A stretch of 64,000 bases of DNA from Okapia johnstoni (lineage: Eukaryota > Chordata > Mammalia > Artiodactyla > Giraffidae): assembly GCA_024291935.2 (NCBI GenBank), contig CM044320.1:53076001-53140000 (forward strand), given 5' to 3'. Position 1 is the first letter of the stretch. Each line of letters begins with the position of its first letter. The notes beneath the pieces were generated by a model that searched no databases, was not told the DNA's origin, and saw nothing but the letters and a program-made list of their open reading frames with translations. A program made the position numbers and the translations under genes. This document shows positions 1 to 11,486 of the stretch, in pieces.

Positions 1-710
1 TCATTCCATTGCCTTGGTCCACCCTTGCTCAAAGTTCATTTGTTAATTCACCTATATGTTCATGCATTTGTGCACTTATTTAACAAGCACTAATTGAGGG
101 TCTTATTTGAGCCAAGCATTACTCAAGGCAAACCCCACCCTCAAGAAATTTAAATTTTAGTGAAGGACATGAACAATAAATAAGCAAATAAGTAAACAAG
201 GAAATATCAGATCGATAAATGCTATGAAAGGACTAAATAGGGAGATAAGATAAAATGTGAACAGGAGGGAGGGGTGGCATTTTGGGTAGAAGGCACAAAG
301 AGGTCCAGAAGAGATGTGGGGTGGGGGGAATAGGGAGGGCAAAAGTCCTAATACAGGCAGAGAAAACAGCATATTGAGAAGCTGAAAGGAGTTCAAGGTG
401 CCTTGTGTGTAATGAACATGTGGAGCATGATGCAGGTAAGCAGGGGCCAGAGCATCCAGAGTCCTGCAGGCTCAGAAGGACTGTTGATTTTATTAAGAGA
501 AAAAAATGAAGAACTATTAAGGGATTTTGTACAGAGGAGAGACATGATCTGATTTGTTTTGTAAAAACAGTTCTATAAAAAAAAGAAAAGAAAAGAAAAA
601 TGTAGGCAGGACGGAGTAAGACCAGGAAGACCAATTATAGGATGGCCACAATGGTCCAAGCAGGTTTCCTGGTTGTGAGAGCAGGCGTGGGCCCCACTGA
701 GGGAGAGAAG
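1..710. mobile_element. Old interspersed repeat, probably L1M-type 3' UTR
   Basis: The order of phrases is typical of a mammal-wide ancient repeat. A TTCATT/TTATTTAAC start is followed by a 'caataaataagcaaataag' stretch, then an 'aagtgctatgaa'-like segment, and near 540-560 'gacatgatctgatttg'. I associate this with 3' UTRs of old L1M elements but am unsure of the family. Open frames on the minus strand here (157-634) are translations of the repeat. Related copies lie near 16.8, 19.0 and 20.3 kb in the same orientation. Confidence 0.5.
318..339 (+). other. G-quadruplex-type motif
   Basis: Four G-runs of 4, 6, 3 and 3 bases are separated by loops of 1, 4 and 1 bases. This fits the canonical G4 pattern. 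It lies inside the old repeat at the window start. Folding is inferred, not shown. Confidence 0.5.
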
Positions 711-1371
711 ATGACCCCTACACACTCCAGGCTAAAGTCTGTCTGCTCCTAGCACTTCTGGGAACCATCCACCCAGCCATGAGGGTTCTCGGTGATGCTG
801 CTGTGTGCCCAGGGCCCAGGAGAAATCCCCATGAGGTGGGTGAGAGGTACCCAGAGTTGGCCAGAAGCTCGCGTCCTTTAGTCTGTCCCCTTGGTCCCCT
901 TTTCTCTGGCTCAGTCCCACAAGAAGGAGAGCCCCTGTGCCAGCCCTTCAGAGGTCTGGAGAGACTGGCAGGGCACAGAAATGCCTGAGAGCTCAGACGG
1001 CTGTGGGCTTTGGCAGGTGTGGGTGGCAGCAGTGGTGGTGGTCTGGGCTCCTAACAGCCGCCCAAGCTGCAGATCCATTTTCCTAGGGGGCTATCTTGAC
1101 TTATTCTTAGACTATCTCTAAATGCATCCCTGCTGCCCTAACTGCTAAAACACAATTCGTTGTTAATGTTGTTTTTCCCCCACAAAATCAAGGAGCATTT
1201 AAATCAATTAAGCTCAGTCAAAGTGCACCTGCCAACTGTTGCTGCTGCTGCTGCTAAAAGGTGCTCAGTGCCACAGGCCTCACCTCTTCACCTGTCACCA
1301 CTTCACCCCATCCTCCCAGCTCCTCTGGGAACTAGCCTCATTCGGGGCCTAGTACTCTCCCCTGCTTACCT
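711..1371. other. Unique DNA, no gene seen
   Basis: No recognisable exon or clear repeat. A short (GCT)5 run lies at 1240-1254. Open frames are under 80 codons and match no family I know. Confidence 0.5.
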
Positions 1372-1530
1372 AACTCCTCCTTTAAATCTCAGCTCTTAAT
1401 ATCACTTCCTTCTTGAGGCTGTCCCTGAGGGCTGCCTGCCAGTCTCTGTGCCCTGATTAAATGCATTCAAAGCACTAGGGACTTTTCATAGGACTCACAG
1501 TAATTATAATTACATACTTACCCAGCAGGG
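1372..1530 (+). mobile_element. L2 LINE 3' fragment (diverged)
   Basis: The pattern 'taaatctcagctcttaatatcacttccttc', then 'gaggctgtccctgag', resembles the L2 3' region (aaatgtcacctcctc...gaggccttccctgacc). It is heavily diverged. Confidence 0.45.
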
Positions 1531-2384
1531 TGGAAATATACACATGACAGTTCAGGTTTTCTTTTCTTTCTTTTCTGAAAGGTGGCTTAAATGTTTAATT
1601 TTTATAACTAGTCTCCCATTCCTGCTGATGGTGGGGGAGGGGAAAAAACCTTCAACTTGCCAAAGGAAGGGAACAGCCCCTTCTGGTTTAAAAACCATCT
1701 GTTTCCCTCTAAGTCAGTTAATTCAAGGTTGACACTTCCTATCAGGGGTTCACCCTTTCCTCTCAAATGCTTTCCCTGCTAGTCCTTCTTCCCTAGACGG
1801 GGTCTGGATGCAGGGAAGGATGGATCTGGGGCCTCAGGGCCCAGGTGGGCTGCCCTGGGCTGAGGAGGACCCCTCCCCTCCTGGGCATCACCTCTGATGT
1901 TGGCCTTGCACAGATCCTGCTTTGGGAGACGCCAGGGATCTCCTGCCCACCACACACCCAGCTCAGCTCTTGCTGGCCCTGGATACCTCCAGGACATCTT
2001 TTATACCTTGGACATCCCCAATGCCTCCATGTCTGCCATTTGGGGGCTCAGCTCCACCCTCCAGCCCTCGGTTTCAAGTCCCTATCTTAGTTTGCTATGA
2101 AAGCTCACAGTCTGACATCCTCAGCTGTCTCGGGAGTGTGTCTTGAGGAACTTCTATTTCCCTTACATGCCACAACAGGCCAAGGGGAAGTGGGGAACAG
2201 TCTCGGGCCCCACTTGGCAGAAACCCACCCACCCCCATTTTGACTCTCCTGTGATGAGGAGCCTGAAGAGAGAGTTTTCTCTAAGTTCTGAGCAGAAAGC
2301 AGAGCCCAGTCTTCTCCGATCTGAATCCCCTCTACCACCTGTACTGTCCTTATCCCTGCCTGGATGTTTGTTCAGGAGTTGATG
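1531..2384. other. Unique DNA, no gene seen
   Basis: Moderately GC-rich sequence with several short overlapping open frames on both strands at 1780-2380, all under 82 codons and of low-complexity composition. No splice-flanked exon or known domain is recognisable. Confidence 0.45.
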
Positions 2385-2735
2385 CTTTCAAATTGTGGTG
2401 TTGGAGAAGACTCTTGAGAGTCCTTAGACAGCAAGGAGAGCAAACCAGGCAATCCTAAAAGAAATCAGCCCTGAATATTCATTGGAAGGACTGATGCTGA
2501 AGCTGAAGCTCAAATAGTTTGGCCACCTGATGGGAAGAAAGGACTCACTGGAAAAGACCCTGATGCTGGGAAAGATTGAAGACAAGAAGAGGGTGACAGA
2601 GGATGAGATGGTTGGATGGCATCACAGACTCACTGGACATGAGTTTGAGCAAACTCCGGGGTACAGTGAAGGACAGGGAAGCCTGGTGTGCTGCAGTCCA
2701 TGGGGTCACAAAGAGTTGGAGCATCTGAGGGACAG
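2385..2735 (+). mobile_element. BovB LINE, 3'-end fragment
   Basis: Matches the BovB terminal region in sense orientation. It runs from the 'tggtgttggagaagactcttgagag' block through 'ggccacctgatg' and 'gaaaagaccctgatgctggga' to the terminal 'catggggtcacaaagagttgga'. It is 5'-truncated, as is usual for BovB, and its frame is broken. The 84-codon open frame at 2530-2784 is a BovB remnant, not a gene. Confidence 0.9.
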
Positions 2736-3041
2736 CAAGGTACCCAAGTCTTTTTCCCCCTCCACCCTCCTTCTCCTAGTGTAAAAGAGCTTCTCCCTGG
2801 TCTTCCACTCTTTTTGGATCCTAGGCCCCAGGATATGGCCTCTGTGGACTCACAGTATGTGTCCACGAATCTGGTGATCCAGGTTTGCCTCTTTGTGTGT
2901 AAAGGCAAGCTTTGGAAATTAACCATCACCTCCTGCCCCCTCACACACACACGTACCTGCATCCCAACTTAAACTTTTCCTTTCTCCCACAAAGCCTGCC
3001 TTTTAGGATTATTGTCTTGTGGATCTAAAAATTGAGTGTCT

Positions 3042-3409
3042 ACAATGAGGTATCATCTCACACCAGTCAGAATGGCCATCATCAAAAAAATTCAAATAAT
3101 AAATGCTGGAGAGGGTACAGAGAAAAGGGGACCCTCCTCTGCTGTTGGTGGGAATGTAAATTGGTATTGTCACTATGAAGAACAGTATGGAGGTTCCCTA
3201 AGATGCTAAAAATAGAGCTATTGTATGATCCAGCAGTCCCACTCCTGGGTATATATCTGGAGAAAAAAAAAACATGGTTTGAAAGGATGCATGCACCCCA
3301 GTGTTCACTGAAGCATTGTTTACAATAGCCAAGACTTGAAAGCAACCTAAATGTCTATCAATGGATGAATGGATAAAGAAGATGTGGTACATATATACAA
3401 AGGAATATT
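3042..3409 (+). mobile_element. L1 LINE 3' part, left half of split copy
   Basis: Contains the end of L1 ORF2 and following sequence in sense orientation: 'gaggtatcatctcacacc', 'gctggagagggtacagag', 'ctgttggtgggaatgtaaattgg', 'atccagcagtcccactcctggg' and 'ctatcaatggatgaatggataaag'. Stops and frameshifts are present. The copy resumes at 3873 after a BovB insertion. Confidence 0.9.
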
Positions 3410-3872
3410 CGGTCAGTTCATCAGTTCAGTCACTCAATCATGTCCAACTCTTTGAAACCCCATGAACTGCAGCATGCCAGGCCTCCCTGTCCATCACCAA
3501 CTGCCAGAGTCTACCCAAACCCATGTCCATTGAGTCAGTGATGCCATCCAACCATCTCATCCTCTGTCGTCCCCTTCTCCTCCTGCCCTCAAATCTTTCC
3601 CAGCATCAGGGTCTTTTCAAAAGAGTCATTTCTTCGCATCAGGTGGCCAAAGTATTGGAGTTTCAGCTTCAACATCAGTCCTTCAAATGAACACCCAGGA
3701 CTGATCTCCTTTAGGATGGACTGGTTGGATCTTCTTGCAGTCCAAGGGGCTCTCAAGAGTCTTCTCCAACACCACAGTTCAAAAGCATCAATTCTTCTGT
3801 GCTCAACTTTCTTTATAGTCCAACTCTCACATCCATACATGACTACTGGAAAAACCATAGCCTTGACTAGAT
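3410..3872 (-). mobile_element. BovB LINE 3' end inserted in L1
   Basis: Reverse-complement BovB sequence, starting with the terminal 'cagttcagtcactcaatcatgtcc' and running up to 'ccatagccttgactag'. On the minus strand an 89-codon open stretch (3589-3858) reads the BovB C-terminal region, including YGCESWTIKK and ELWCWRRLLR. It interrupts an L1 and is flanked by an 8-bp TSD, ggaatatt, at 3402-3409 and 3873-3880. BovB therefore landed after the L1. Confidence 0.92.
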
Positions 3873-4350
3873 GGAATATTACTCAGTCATTAAAAAGAAT
3901 GAAATAATGTCATTTGTACCAACATGGATGGACCTTGAGATTATCACACTAAGTGAAGCAAGTCAGAGAAAAACAAATTTCATTTGCTTATATGTGGAAT
4001 CTAAAAAAATTATACAAATAAACTTATTTATAAAACACACAGACTTAGAGAATGAATTTATGGTTATGAGGACTGGGGGGAAAAGGTGATGTGGAGGGTC
4101 AGACTGGGAGTTTGGGACTGACATGTACACACTACTACATTTAAAATAGATAACCAACAAGAACTTACTGTGTAGCACAGGGAACTGCTTAATATTCTAT
4201 AATAACCTAAATGGGAAAAGAATTTGAGAAAGAATAGATACATGTATATGTATAACTGAATCACTTAACTATACACCTGAAACTAACAAAACATTGCTAA
4301 TTGACTATGCTCCGATCAAAAATAAAAACTTTAAAAAAAACATTAAAATC
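3873..4350 (+). mobile_element. L1 LINE 3' end, right half of split copy
   Basis: Continues the L1 at 'ggaatattactcagtcatta', through 'atggatggaccttgagattatc' and the 3' UTR 'gtgtagcacagggaactg', to an A-rich tail around 4320-4345. Together with 3042-3409 it forms one 5'-truncated L1 of roughly 850 bp. Confidence 0.9.
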
Positions 4351-6305
4351 AAGTGTGACCCGCAAGCCTGGGCACTGACTTCTTTCTCCTAACTGGCAGC
4401 CACCCTTTCTGAATTTATCTATTCATGGACAGGGGCTACATGGTTTTTAGCTTAATGTTTTGAAAAATAACTTCATATTATAGTAGTTTGTGTGATTCTT
4501 TGCTGCAGGTCTATCTCTTTACTCAGCCCTGTTTTCTTTGTGACTAACACATGTACATGTGACTAACATATTTTATTGTGTGATTTAACTGAATGGTTTA
4601 ACTTTAGAATAGTCATAAAATGTCAAAGTTGTCAGGGACCAAACAGATCATTTGATCCAATACCTTTACATTTGGAGAAGAAACTTAAGGCCATTAAAGT
4701 CACACAATAATGTCAGGTATGGGTCTTGAATGTCTAATTTTTCTACACCAATCTATTAGTTTTCCAATTGACCCACTGGCTTTGCATGAGATTTCATTTG
4801 CCTCTGTCTCCTAAGCCAAATTTATATAATTTTATAAAGAGCTAGTTGTCCCAATTAATAAGTTTATAAAGGCAAACCCTCTTTCCCTTTCTAGTTTTCT
4901 TCATCTGGCAGATAGATACATAGATATGTCATTTTCAGAATGGAAATAGTTTACATTTTTATGATTGTAAAGATAAGACATTCTGATTACAATGCAAAAC
5001 TGTAAGGAAATCTTTATGCTGTGTTCCTAGCATTAACATAGTGCCAGTAAGTGCTGAAATCTTGTTGAATGAATATTAATGAAGAAAATAAAGACCATGT
5101 GTAATTGTGCTACCCAGAAATGATTATTTACTCAGTATATATGCTTCAGTGTATATGCTTTCTGTTTGTACATATATACACTCCATAAAAAACAGATATT
5201 TATATTTCTCTTATCAGATTGTTTAAACATATCAAAACATATTTTAAAAAGTAATGAGCCATTCAAAGAGGTCACCTTGGGAGGATATGCTCTGATTTCA
5301 AAGATGTTATTGTTGCTAATACACTTATGGAATTGCTTTCCAAGATTGTTGCTAATTATTTTATTTCCAGTATAAACAAATAGTCATCCTTTAATGGATT
5401 TTACTTTGGAACAGAAAAATTATTTGAATAACAGTGAAAAAAGTAGGTGTTACTGTTCTGGATCAAAAACAAGATGTGAATATAAAACAAAGAGACTGAC
5501 CTTTACTGTGTGGCTCAAAAATTGTCTTGAAGGTTAGCCCCCCTGGGGAATCCCAAAATGTTTTTGGCAGGGACATCACAGGAAAGGGGGCCAATCTTCC
5601 AAGGGGATCACTTAGCAGGTTTGCATCTGAATGTAAAAATTCCAGTAAATGAATTTTAAAAGACAACCATATTGGTTTACAGTAATATGTTGTATAATAC
5701 TGGATTTTTATGGAAAACTATTTGTAGTAGTTGCATGGAATTTAGCTTAATAATCAGGTTGTTTTTAAGTAGAAATTTGAGGTCTTACATGGTTTGGGCT
5801 TGAAGGGATCAAGGATTTTCTTCCCAGTAGATGCTATAAATTTGCCCACCATTGCTCCATTTCTCTCCTCACCTGTTATCTTTCTGATACTTAGTAACAA
5901 TTCTCAAGAGGAGTAAGCTCCACCCGTACTTCTGCATATCATGATATATGTGTTATCAGAGCAAAAGTACATCCCGTCTTTAGGAAGAGTCTAGTTGAGG
6001 GGCCAAGCAGGTCACATAAATGAGTAAAGATGACTGAAGAGGGCTGTCTGTAAGAAAACAACAGTGTCAGCCTGATGACAAATGGCAAATGGTGATGAAG
6101 CTCAGTGTTGAAAGGCCATAGAGAGGGGTGAGGACTGGAGAAAGCCACATTCCCATGGAAAAGAGGCAGATTTTTGCCATGGGGGAGTATAAGCTCAGGG
6201 TTAGTAGAACTTAACGATTTTTAATTCTGACAAGCTGGAAATCTGGGTTTTTATCTTATCTCTCTTGATTTTTAAGTGTCAGCTAATAATTCAAGCATAC
6301 CAGAG
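4351..6305. other. Unique AT-rich DNA, no gene seen
   Basis: About 2 kb without a recognisable young repeat or exon. A weakly old-repeat-like patch at 4611-4775 reads 'gggaccaaacagatcatttgatcc...gagaagaaacttaaggcc'. No open frame exceeds 90 codons. Confidence 0.5.
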
Positions 6306-6545
6306 AGGCAGAGGAGCGCATCGGTCAAGCACTCTTGCTCTGGAGCCAGACGGCTTGGGTTCAAATTCCACCTCTGTCCTTTGTTAATTAACTGTGCCAC
6401 TTCAGTCAAGTTACTCAGCCTCTCCGTGCCTTGGTTTTCTCATCTGTAAAATGGGGGTGGTCATAATAGTTTTAAGGTAAAGATTAAGCGAGTTAATAAA
6501 GCACATGTATACCTGGTGTGTAGTCAGGGCTCCAGAAATGTTAGC
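6306..6545 (+). mobile_element. MIR SINE
   Basis: Near full-length MIR: 'ctctggagccagacggcttgggttcaaa', the core 'aagttactcagcctctccgtgcc', 'tcatctgtaaaatggggg', then the LINE2-like tail ending 'gggctccagaaatgttagc'. One of the better preserved MIRs in the window. Confidence 0.88.
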
Positions 6546-7137
6546 TTTTGCTATTTAAAATGAGAAGTCATTGTATGAGCTGAATAAATCATATCTGCAG
6601 GCTGAATGTGACCCATAGACTTTCAATTTGGGTGCTCTGGTCTAGAATCAGGAAAGAAATCTTTGGTAACTTAAGACAGTTGGTATAAAATTATACTCAC
6701 TATCTCAGCATACACTAAGTCTTTGGAATAGGCTGTCAATGTCAATCTGACCCTTAGTAACTCTCCAATTTTCTGGTGAACACAATTGAACAGTAGTCAC
6801 TCAGCTGACCCAGAGGAGGTGGTGGGGGGCTGACCTTTCCATTTCACCTGGGCAGGCTCTATAGATAAGGCTAAGTTGTTAACATATTGAAACAATTTCA
6901 TATTGATCCATAAATAGGTGATGTCCTAGCCAGTTGCATCTATGACTTGGCTACCCCGGCAAACTCAGCCTCTCCCCCAGGGGCACTGCTTTCACTCCAT
7001 CACCTGGCATCCGTTCTGATCGGTTAGTACCCACATCATATCAGTTCTGAAATATTTTCCTCACCATCTCTGCACTTGGGTGCAGCAAAGCCAAATGAGT
7101 TGCAGATCTGATCATTAAAAGTTTTGTTCTACTAAAA
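6546..7137. other. Unique DNA, nothing recognised
   Basis: No repeat, long open frame or RNA gene that I recognise. Confidence 0.5.
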
Positions 7138-7285
7138 CTTGTTATTTAACCTTTCTGAGCCTGGTTTCCTTGTTGGTGAAATAGGGATAATATTAGTAAT
7201 TATTTCTTAAATTGTGATAAATAAGAGAATCCATGTAAAATGCTTAGCTAAGGGCCTGAATCATAGCACACACTCAAACACACAC
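7138..7285 (+). mobile_element. MIR SINE, core and 3' part
   Basis: 'gttatttaacctttctgagcctggtttcc...gaaatagggataatattagtaa...gtaaaatgcttagc' follows the MIR core and tail, with the 5' head missing. Confidence 0.75.
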
Positions 7286-7675
7286 ACCCATAAATGCTAC
7301 TCTGGGTGTTAATTTAAGTACTCTAACAGAAGGCTGTGCCTTGAATCCCTTTTATCCTTGGGAAGACTTGATCTGGCTCAGATGGGCTTGCTAAATTCAA
7401 GGTGTTTGAATTTATAACTCTATATGTGAAAAAATCTTAATTCAATTAAATATGACTAATATTAATAAAATTCTACTTGATTTATTATTATAGACTATAG
7501 AAGCATATAAACACATTAGAAGTCATTTGGATGATAAAAAAGATGGGAAAAATCTATTATCTCACCAGAATGGAATATCAGCTTCTAAACAGCCTGTTTA
7601 AATATGATTAAGAACAACTTTTTAATAGATTCAAGTATAAGTTGACACCTTTCTGATATTTGGCTGGGCTATTAA

Positions 7676-7760
7676 CCCCCTGAGGGCAGGATCATGTCCA
7701 TTTTGGCCACTACTGTATCCTCATCAGTGAAGTATGCTGAATGAATGAATAAAGACTGGA
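7676..7760 (+). mobile_element. L2 LINE 3' end
   Basis: 'ctgagggcaggatcatgtccattttggcc', then 'tgaatgaatgaataaag', matches the L2 3' terminus including the terminal (TGAA) units. Confidence 0.75.
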
Positions 7761-8383
7761 GAGAAGGCAGAACAGGAGAGCTAGGGGAGGCCTGGGCTGG
7801 GGTACCAGCTAGTCTGGGAGTGTTGCAGGCCTGATTTCCCTGCACCCCTGCTGGGCCAGGTGGGGAACAGAGCACTGTCAGTCTCCCTCCTGATTCATCA
7901 TCCTTAGCAGCATCCTTGCTGCTTCCAGCCCCATATTCTCTGTCTCTGATTAGAAGGGCCCTTCCTCACTCCCACTGCTTCTCTTCTGTGGGATTTAAGA
8001 CCCTCCTGGGGCCTATCTGAGGTTTTAGGCTCAGGTCAGTTGAGACTCAAAGAGCCTTGGACCTTGTCTCTCTCTAAGTTGCTACTAATTTAGAGCAGCA
8101 GGCCCCAGACTGTTGGTTTCTAGAGATGGGAGACTGTGCTCTGTACATCATTGTATTCAGGACTGTTGCTTAGCCTTTCATGCGCTGGCACAGCTGTAGT
8201 GGTTACTAAAATACAGAAATGCACTAAGCAACTAAAGGGTTAACACCTGGCACAGAGGTGGGGGACCTCCAGCAGAATGTCCAAAGTCAATGCCTCGCTC
8301 TGAAATGTATCGAAAACCACCCTGGATTGTCCTTGAAATGTAACCCAATGCATGGCACCTTATTCTACATATGAACAAATACA

Positions 8384-8413
8384 TGAATGAATGAATGAAT
8401 GAATGAATGAATG
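8384..8413 (+). repeat. (TGAA)n microsatellite
   Basis: About seven perfect tetranucleotide units. Confidence 0.95.
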
Positions 8414-10601
8414 GGAGGATGTCAGTAACAGTTGTTCCAGAAATCTGTGTGGCATGATGGAGTTCTCCATCAACTGTTTTCTGAAAATGCAGGTATTCCT
8501 TCCAAGCGGCAGAGCAGTCTGAGTACATCTTAACCAGCATTTTCAACTGCTTTCAGAAGTCAAGGTCACCCTCATACTTGCACCTGGGCTTTTATATAAC
8601 ACACTTCAATCACCTACCCGGGGCAACTGTCAGAAAAGCTTTCTGCTGTGAGTAACACATCCGGAACACAAGCCATATTTTGCTTTACATACTTAAGTGA
8701 AGAATCGGTCCCTGGCTGAACATAATGAAAGTCATTTGTTCTGGAAAAAGCAATTCAGAAAAACATATCACCTAAAACACTAGAGTAGTCCACTCAGAAC
8801 TCTCTCCTCTGACGGGCTATGAAAGATACTTGGGCTTAAGAGCTCTTGGGGGGTGGGGGAGATTAGGGGTGCTTTAATTTCCCATAATGGTATCTTCTAG
8901 GAAGTCTGTCTGCTCACTGTAACCATTTGCTTCTTCAATGTGTGATTGGCTCTGTCTGAGAAGTAACAAATGCTCCTTTTAAGAGTCTGGCAGCCCCCAT
9001 TAAGAGCCAGTTTGGAAGTGGCTTCCACAATTCCTAGCTAAGTTGAAGGCACTTCTTCAATCAGTGGGAAAAAAAAAGAGAGAGACACTCCTTACACTTC
9101 AGAAGTTGACCTTATTACTTGTCACCCATCTCTGTAGCTTGAGGTGAAGGGCAGCCATTTTGATTTCACACAGGGATTTCACACACAGGGACTAGGAATA
9201 GGGGAAGAGACTCCCAAAAGTTGCTCTCTCTTTCTTTCAGATTTAACAATGAAATCACTCTTTCAGTTCGAGCTGTGGTTTTCATAACTCAAGCCTAAAG
9301 TCAGAGAGAGAGCCATGTGGCCTCAGGTTGGGTTCAGAGATTCTTATGGCTCTTCCTCCAAGCCCTGGTTGTGGGTAAGGAGGGAAAATTTCAGCTCTCA
9401 CTGCCATGGGGACACAACTCTTCTCACATCCTTTAGGAGTGTATTTCTTCAGGCACGTCTCTGGCCAAAACCCGGAGCCGAACCCAAGCCCTTGCCTTGT
9501 CATGGGAAGCAGCAATTTGGCCACTTTCAACTTTTGTTCAAAGCCTCCTAAAAGGGAGCCGCCCTGTCCCACACGGGACTTCAGGGAAGCCATGCCCTCC
9601 CCAGAAATGACAAATGGAAAAGACAGAACAGACTCCAGCCAGGCCAGGATACGGTCTCTGGAAAGAGGTTGTTTTTGTCTCCAGTGCCATAGAAAACACA
9701 TCCTCTTACTTATTAAGTAGGGAAACAGCACAATCACACACGCTGGAGGTTACCAAGGTGAACAGAATCCGAGATTAAAATCTGCCAGCCCAGTGGTGCG
9801 TGAAAGCATGGAAGGCCCAGAGAGGAAACCTAGTTCACTATTGGTAAATTTTTTGGGATGCTGTTTATGTTTGAACTTTTCTCTGTTTTCCTGTAGAAAC
9901 TTCCGTACCCTCTTCCTGTGTCCCTACAAAAGGCTGGGACAATGCAGTCCCAGCGCTCCTGTAGGACACGGGCGGGGCCCCACCTTCCTCCTTCCTGGAG
10001 GGATATCCTCTCCTATAGAAGAGGTAAGAATGTAAGGTTCATGTGAAAATGTGATTATATGCCTTATCTCAGTCATTTCGTGATTTGCTCTTTGGCGACA
10101 ATAAGTCAGCCTGGCCACATTCACAATAGAGGTGGCCCCAGTTCCTAGTTTTGGCTCCTGCTGTTTTCTCAGCTGAAGAGGGCAAACGGCTGTTAAAAAA
10201 CATGGCTTGTTTTCCAGGATCTTATCGAGAGTTCATGTCTAAGGCCAGAAAGAGAAGGGAGGGCTCCATTTTTTTTTTTCCTCTCTCCTCATTGTTTTCA
10301 ACTGAATTGGCAGGAAATGGGAGTCCTCTACCTGTCCCTCTGGGGAGCAAAATTGATTCGATTCCATTTTTCAGATGTATCCGCTACCACCAGAAATTGG
10401 GGACATTTCCGCTTACCCCCAAAAGAATGTGTCCTGCATTTACACGAATGACATCTTTCAAAACTGAAAAGGAATCACACTTCCATGGGGAGTTTTGGAT
10501 TTGATGATTGCCACAAATTGCCTCCCAGCATCTCAGATTTGTTTTATTTTCTCATCTCTCCCTTGATAAAGTGACTTTTGGGGCTGTGAACCTTGACTGA
10601 C

Positions 10602-10603
<2 letters not shown>

Positions 10604-10657
<54 letters not shown>
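10604..10657 (+). repeat. (GT)n microsatellite, about 27 units
   Basis: Uninterrupted alternating GT preceded by a CGCG-like step. Alternating purine-pyrimidine DNA of this length is prone to length change and can form Z-DNA (known property, not shown here). Confidence 0.97.
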
Positions 10658-10660
<3 letters not shown>

Positions 10661-11266
10661 CCGTGAATGGCATAGACACTAAAAGAACTGAAATCCTTCA
10701 TACAGGGTTTCACGTCAGTTAAAGTAGTTCATGCATGACACAGGGGTTGACATAGAATTCAGACAGAAGATTAGTCAGTTTCTTAAGAATCAAGGTATGT
10801 TTGTAACTGACCCAGTATTTTCCATTTAACCGAGTTCAACCACTTTGGTCAATCTGGATAAGATTCAAGATTCATCTAGATGCTTCATTTCCTATAAAAT
10901 CAACCTCAGATGATTATATTTTGAGGGAATTGGTTGTTTTACTGCCTATAAACTTTAAACATAGGAATTATATAAACCACAGTATTGCATAAACAGAAGA
11001 ATCTTTCCTTTCAATGTCAACTTTTCACCTTGGTGCTGGGACTCAGAACTTGGACAGTTACTAGATGGAATCATGAAATAATCAGGTTTAACTCCTCTCA
11101 AAAGAACAGAAACCAGCAAAGGCAATTTGATTCCACATCATCCCTATCCAGAGCCCTACTTCTGACCAAAGAGATTCTGGCCCCAGCCAGTCTTGTCCTG
11201 GAACTCCCAACTCCTCCCACCCACTGCTCACCCTGACAGTTGTTTGTGGCTCCTCTTCTGCTATGT

Positions 11267-11474
11267 AGGGCTTCCCTGATGAATCAATTGGTAAAGAATC
11301 CACCTGCAGTGCAGGAGACCCAGGTTCAATCCCTGGGTGGGGAAGATCCCCTGGAGAAGGAAATGGCAACCCACTCCAGTATTCTTGCCTGGAAAATCCC
11401 ATAGACAGAGAAGCCCAGTGGGCTATAGTCCATGAAGTCTCAGAGAGTCAGACATGACTGAGTGACTCAACCAC
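11267..11474 (+). mobile_element. Bov-tA SINE
   Basis: The tRNA-Glu-like head ('gggcttccctgat...ggtaaagaatccacctgcagtgcagg...ggttcaatccctgg') is joined to the BovA body ending 'cagacatgactgagtgac'. A perfect 12-bp TSD, cttctgctatgt, flanks it at 11255-11266 and 11475-11486, so this is a recent complete insertion. Confidence 0.96.
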
Positions 11475-11486
11475 CTTCTGCTATGT

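Larger units (their letters stand above)
7900..11266. other. Repeat-poor unique island
   Basis: About 3.4 kb in which I see no BovB, Bov SINE, CHR, MIR, L1 or LTR, only two microsatellites. This stands out in a window where a repeat usually appears every 0.5-1 kb. Open frames of 151 codons (minus, 9282-9737) and 117 codons (plus, 10151-10504) match no family I know. Repeat depletion can mark conserved regulatory DNA, but that is inference. Confidence 0.4.

Noticed and set aside
157..634. Two minus-strand frames of 79 and 133 codons at the window start
   Set aside because: They lie antisense within an ancient interspersed repeat and have low-complexity, Phe/Ser/Pro/Leu-rich composition.
8384..8413. 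CRISPR-like or other spaced direct repeat array
   Set aside because: It is a simple tetranucleotide run without spacers. No spaced array of constant repeats exists in the window.
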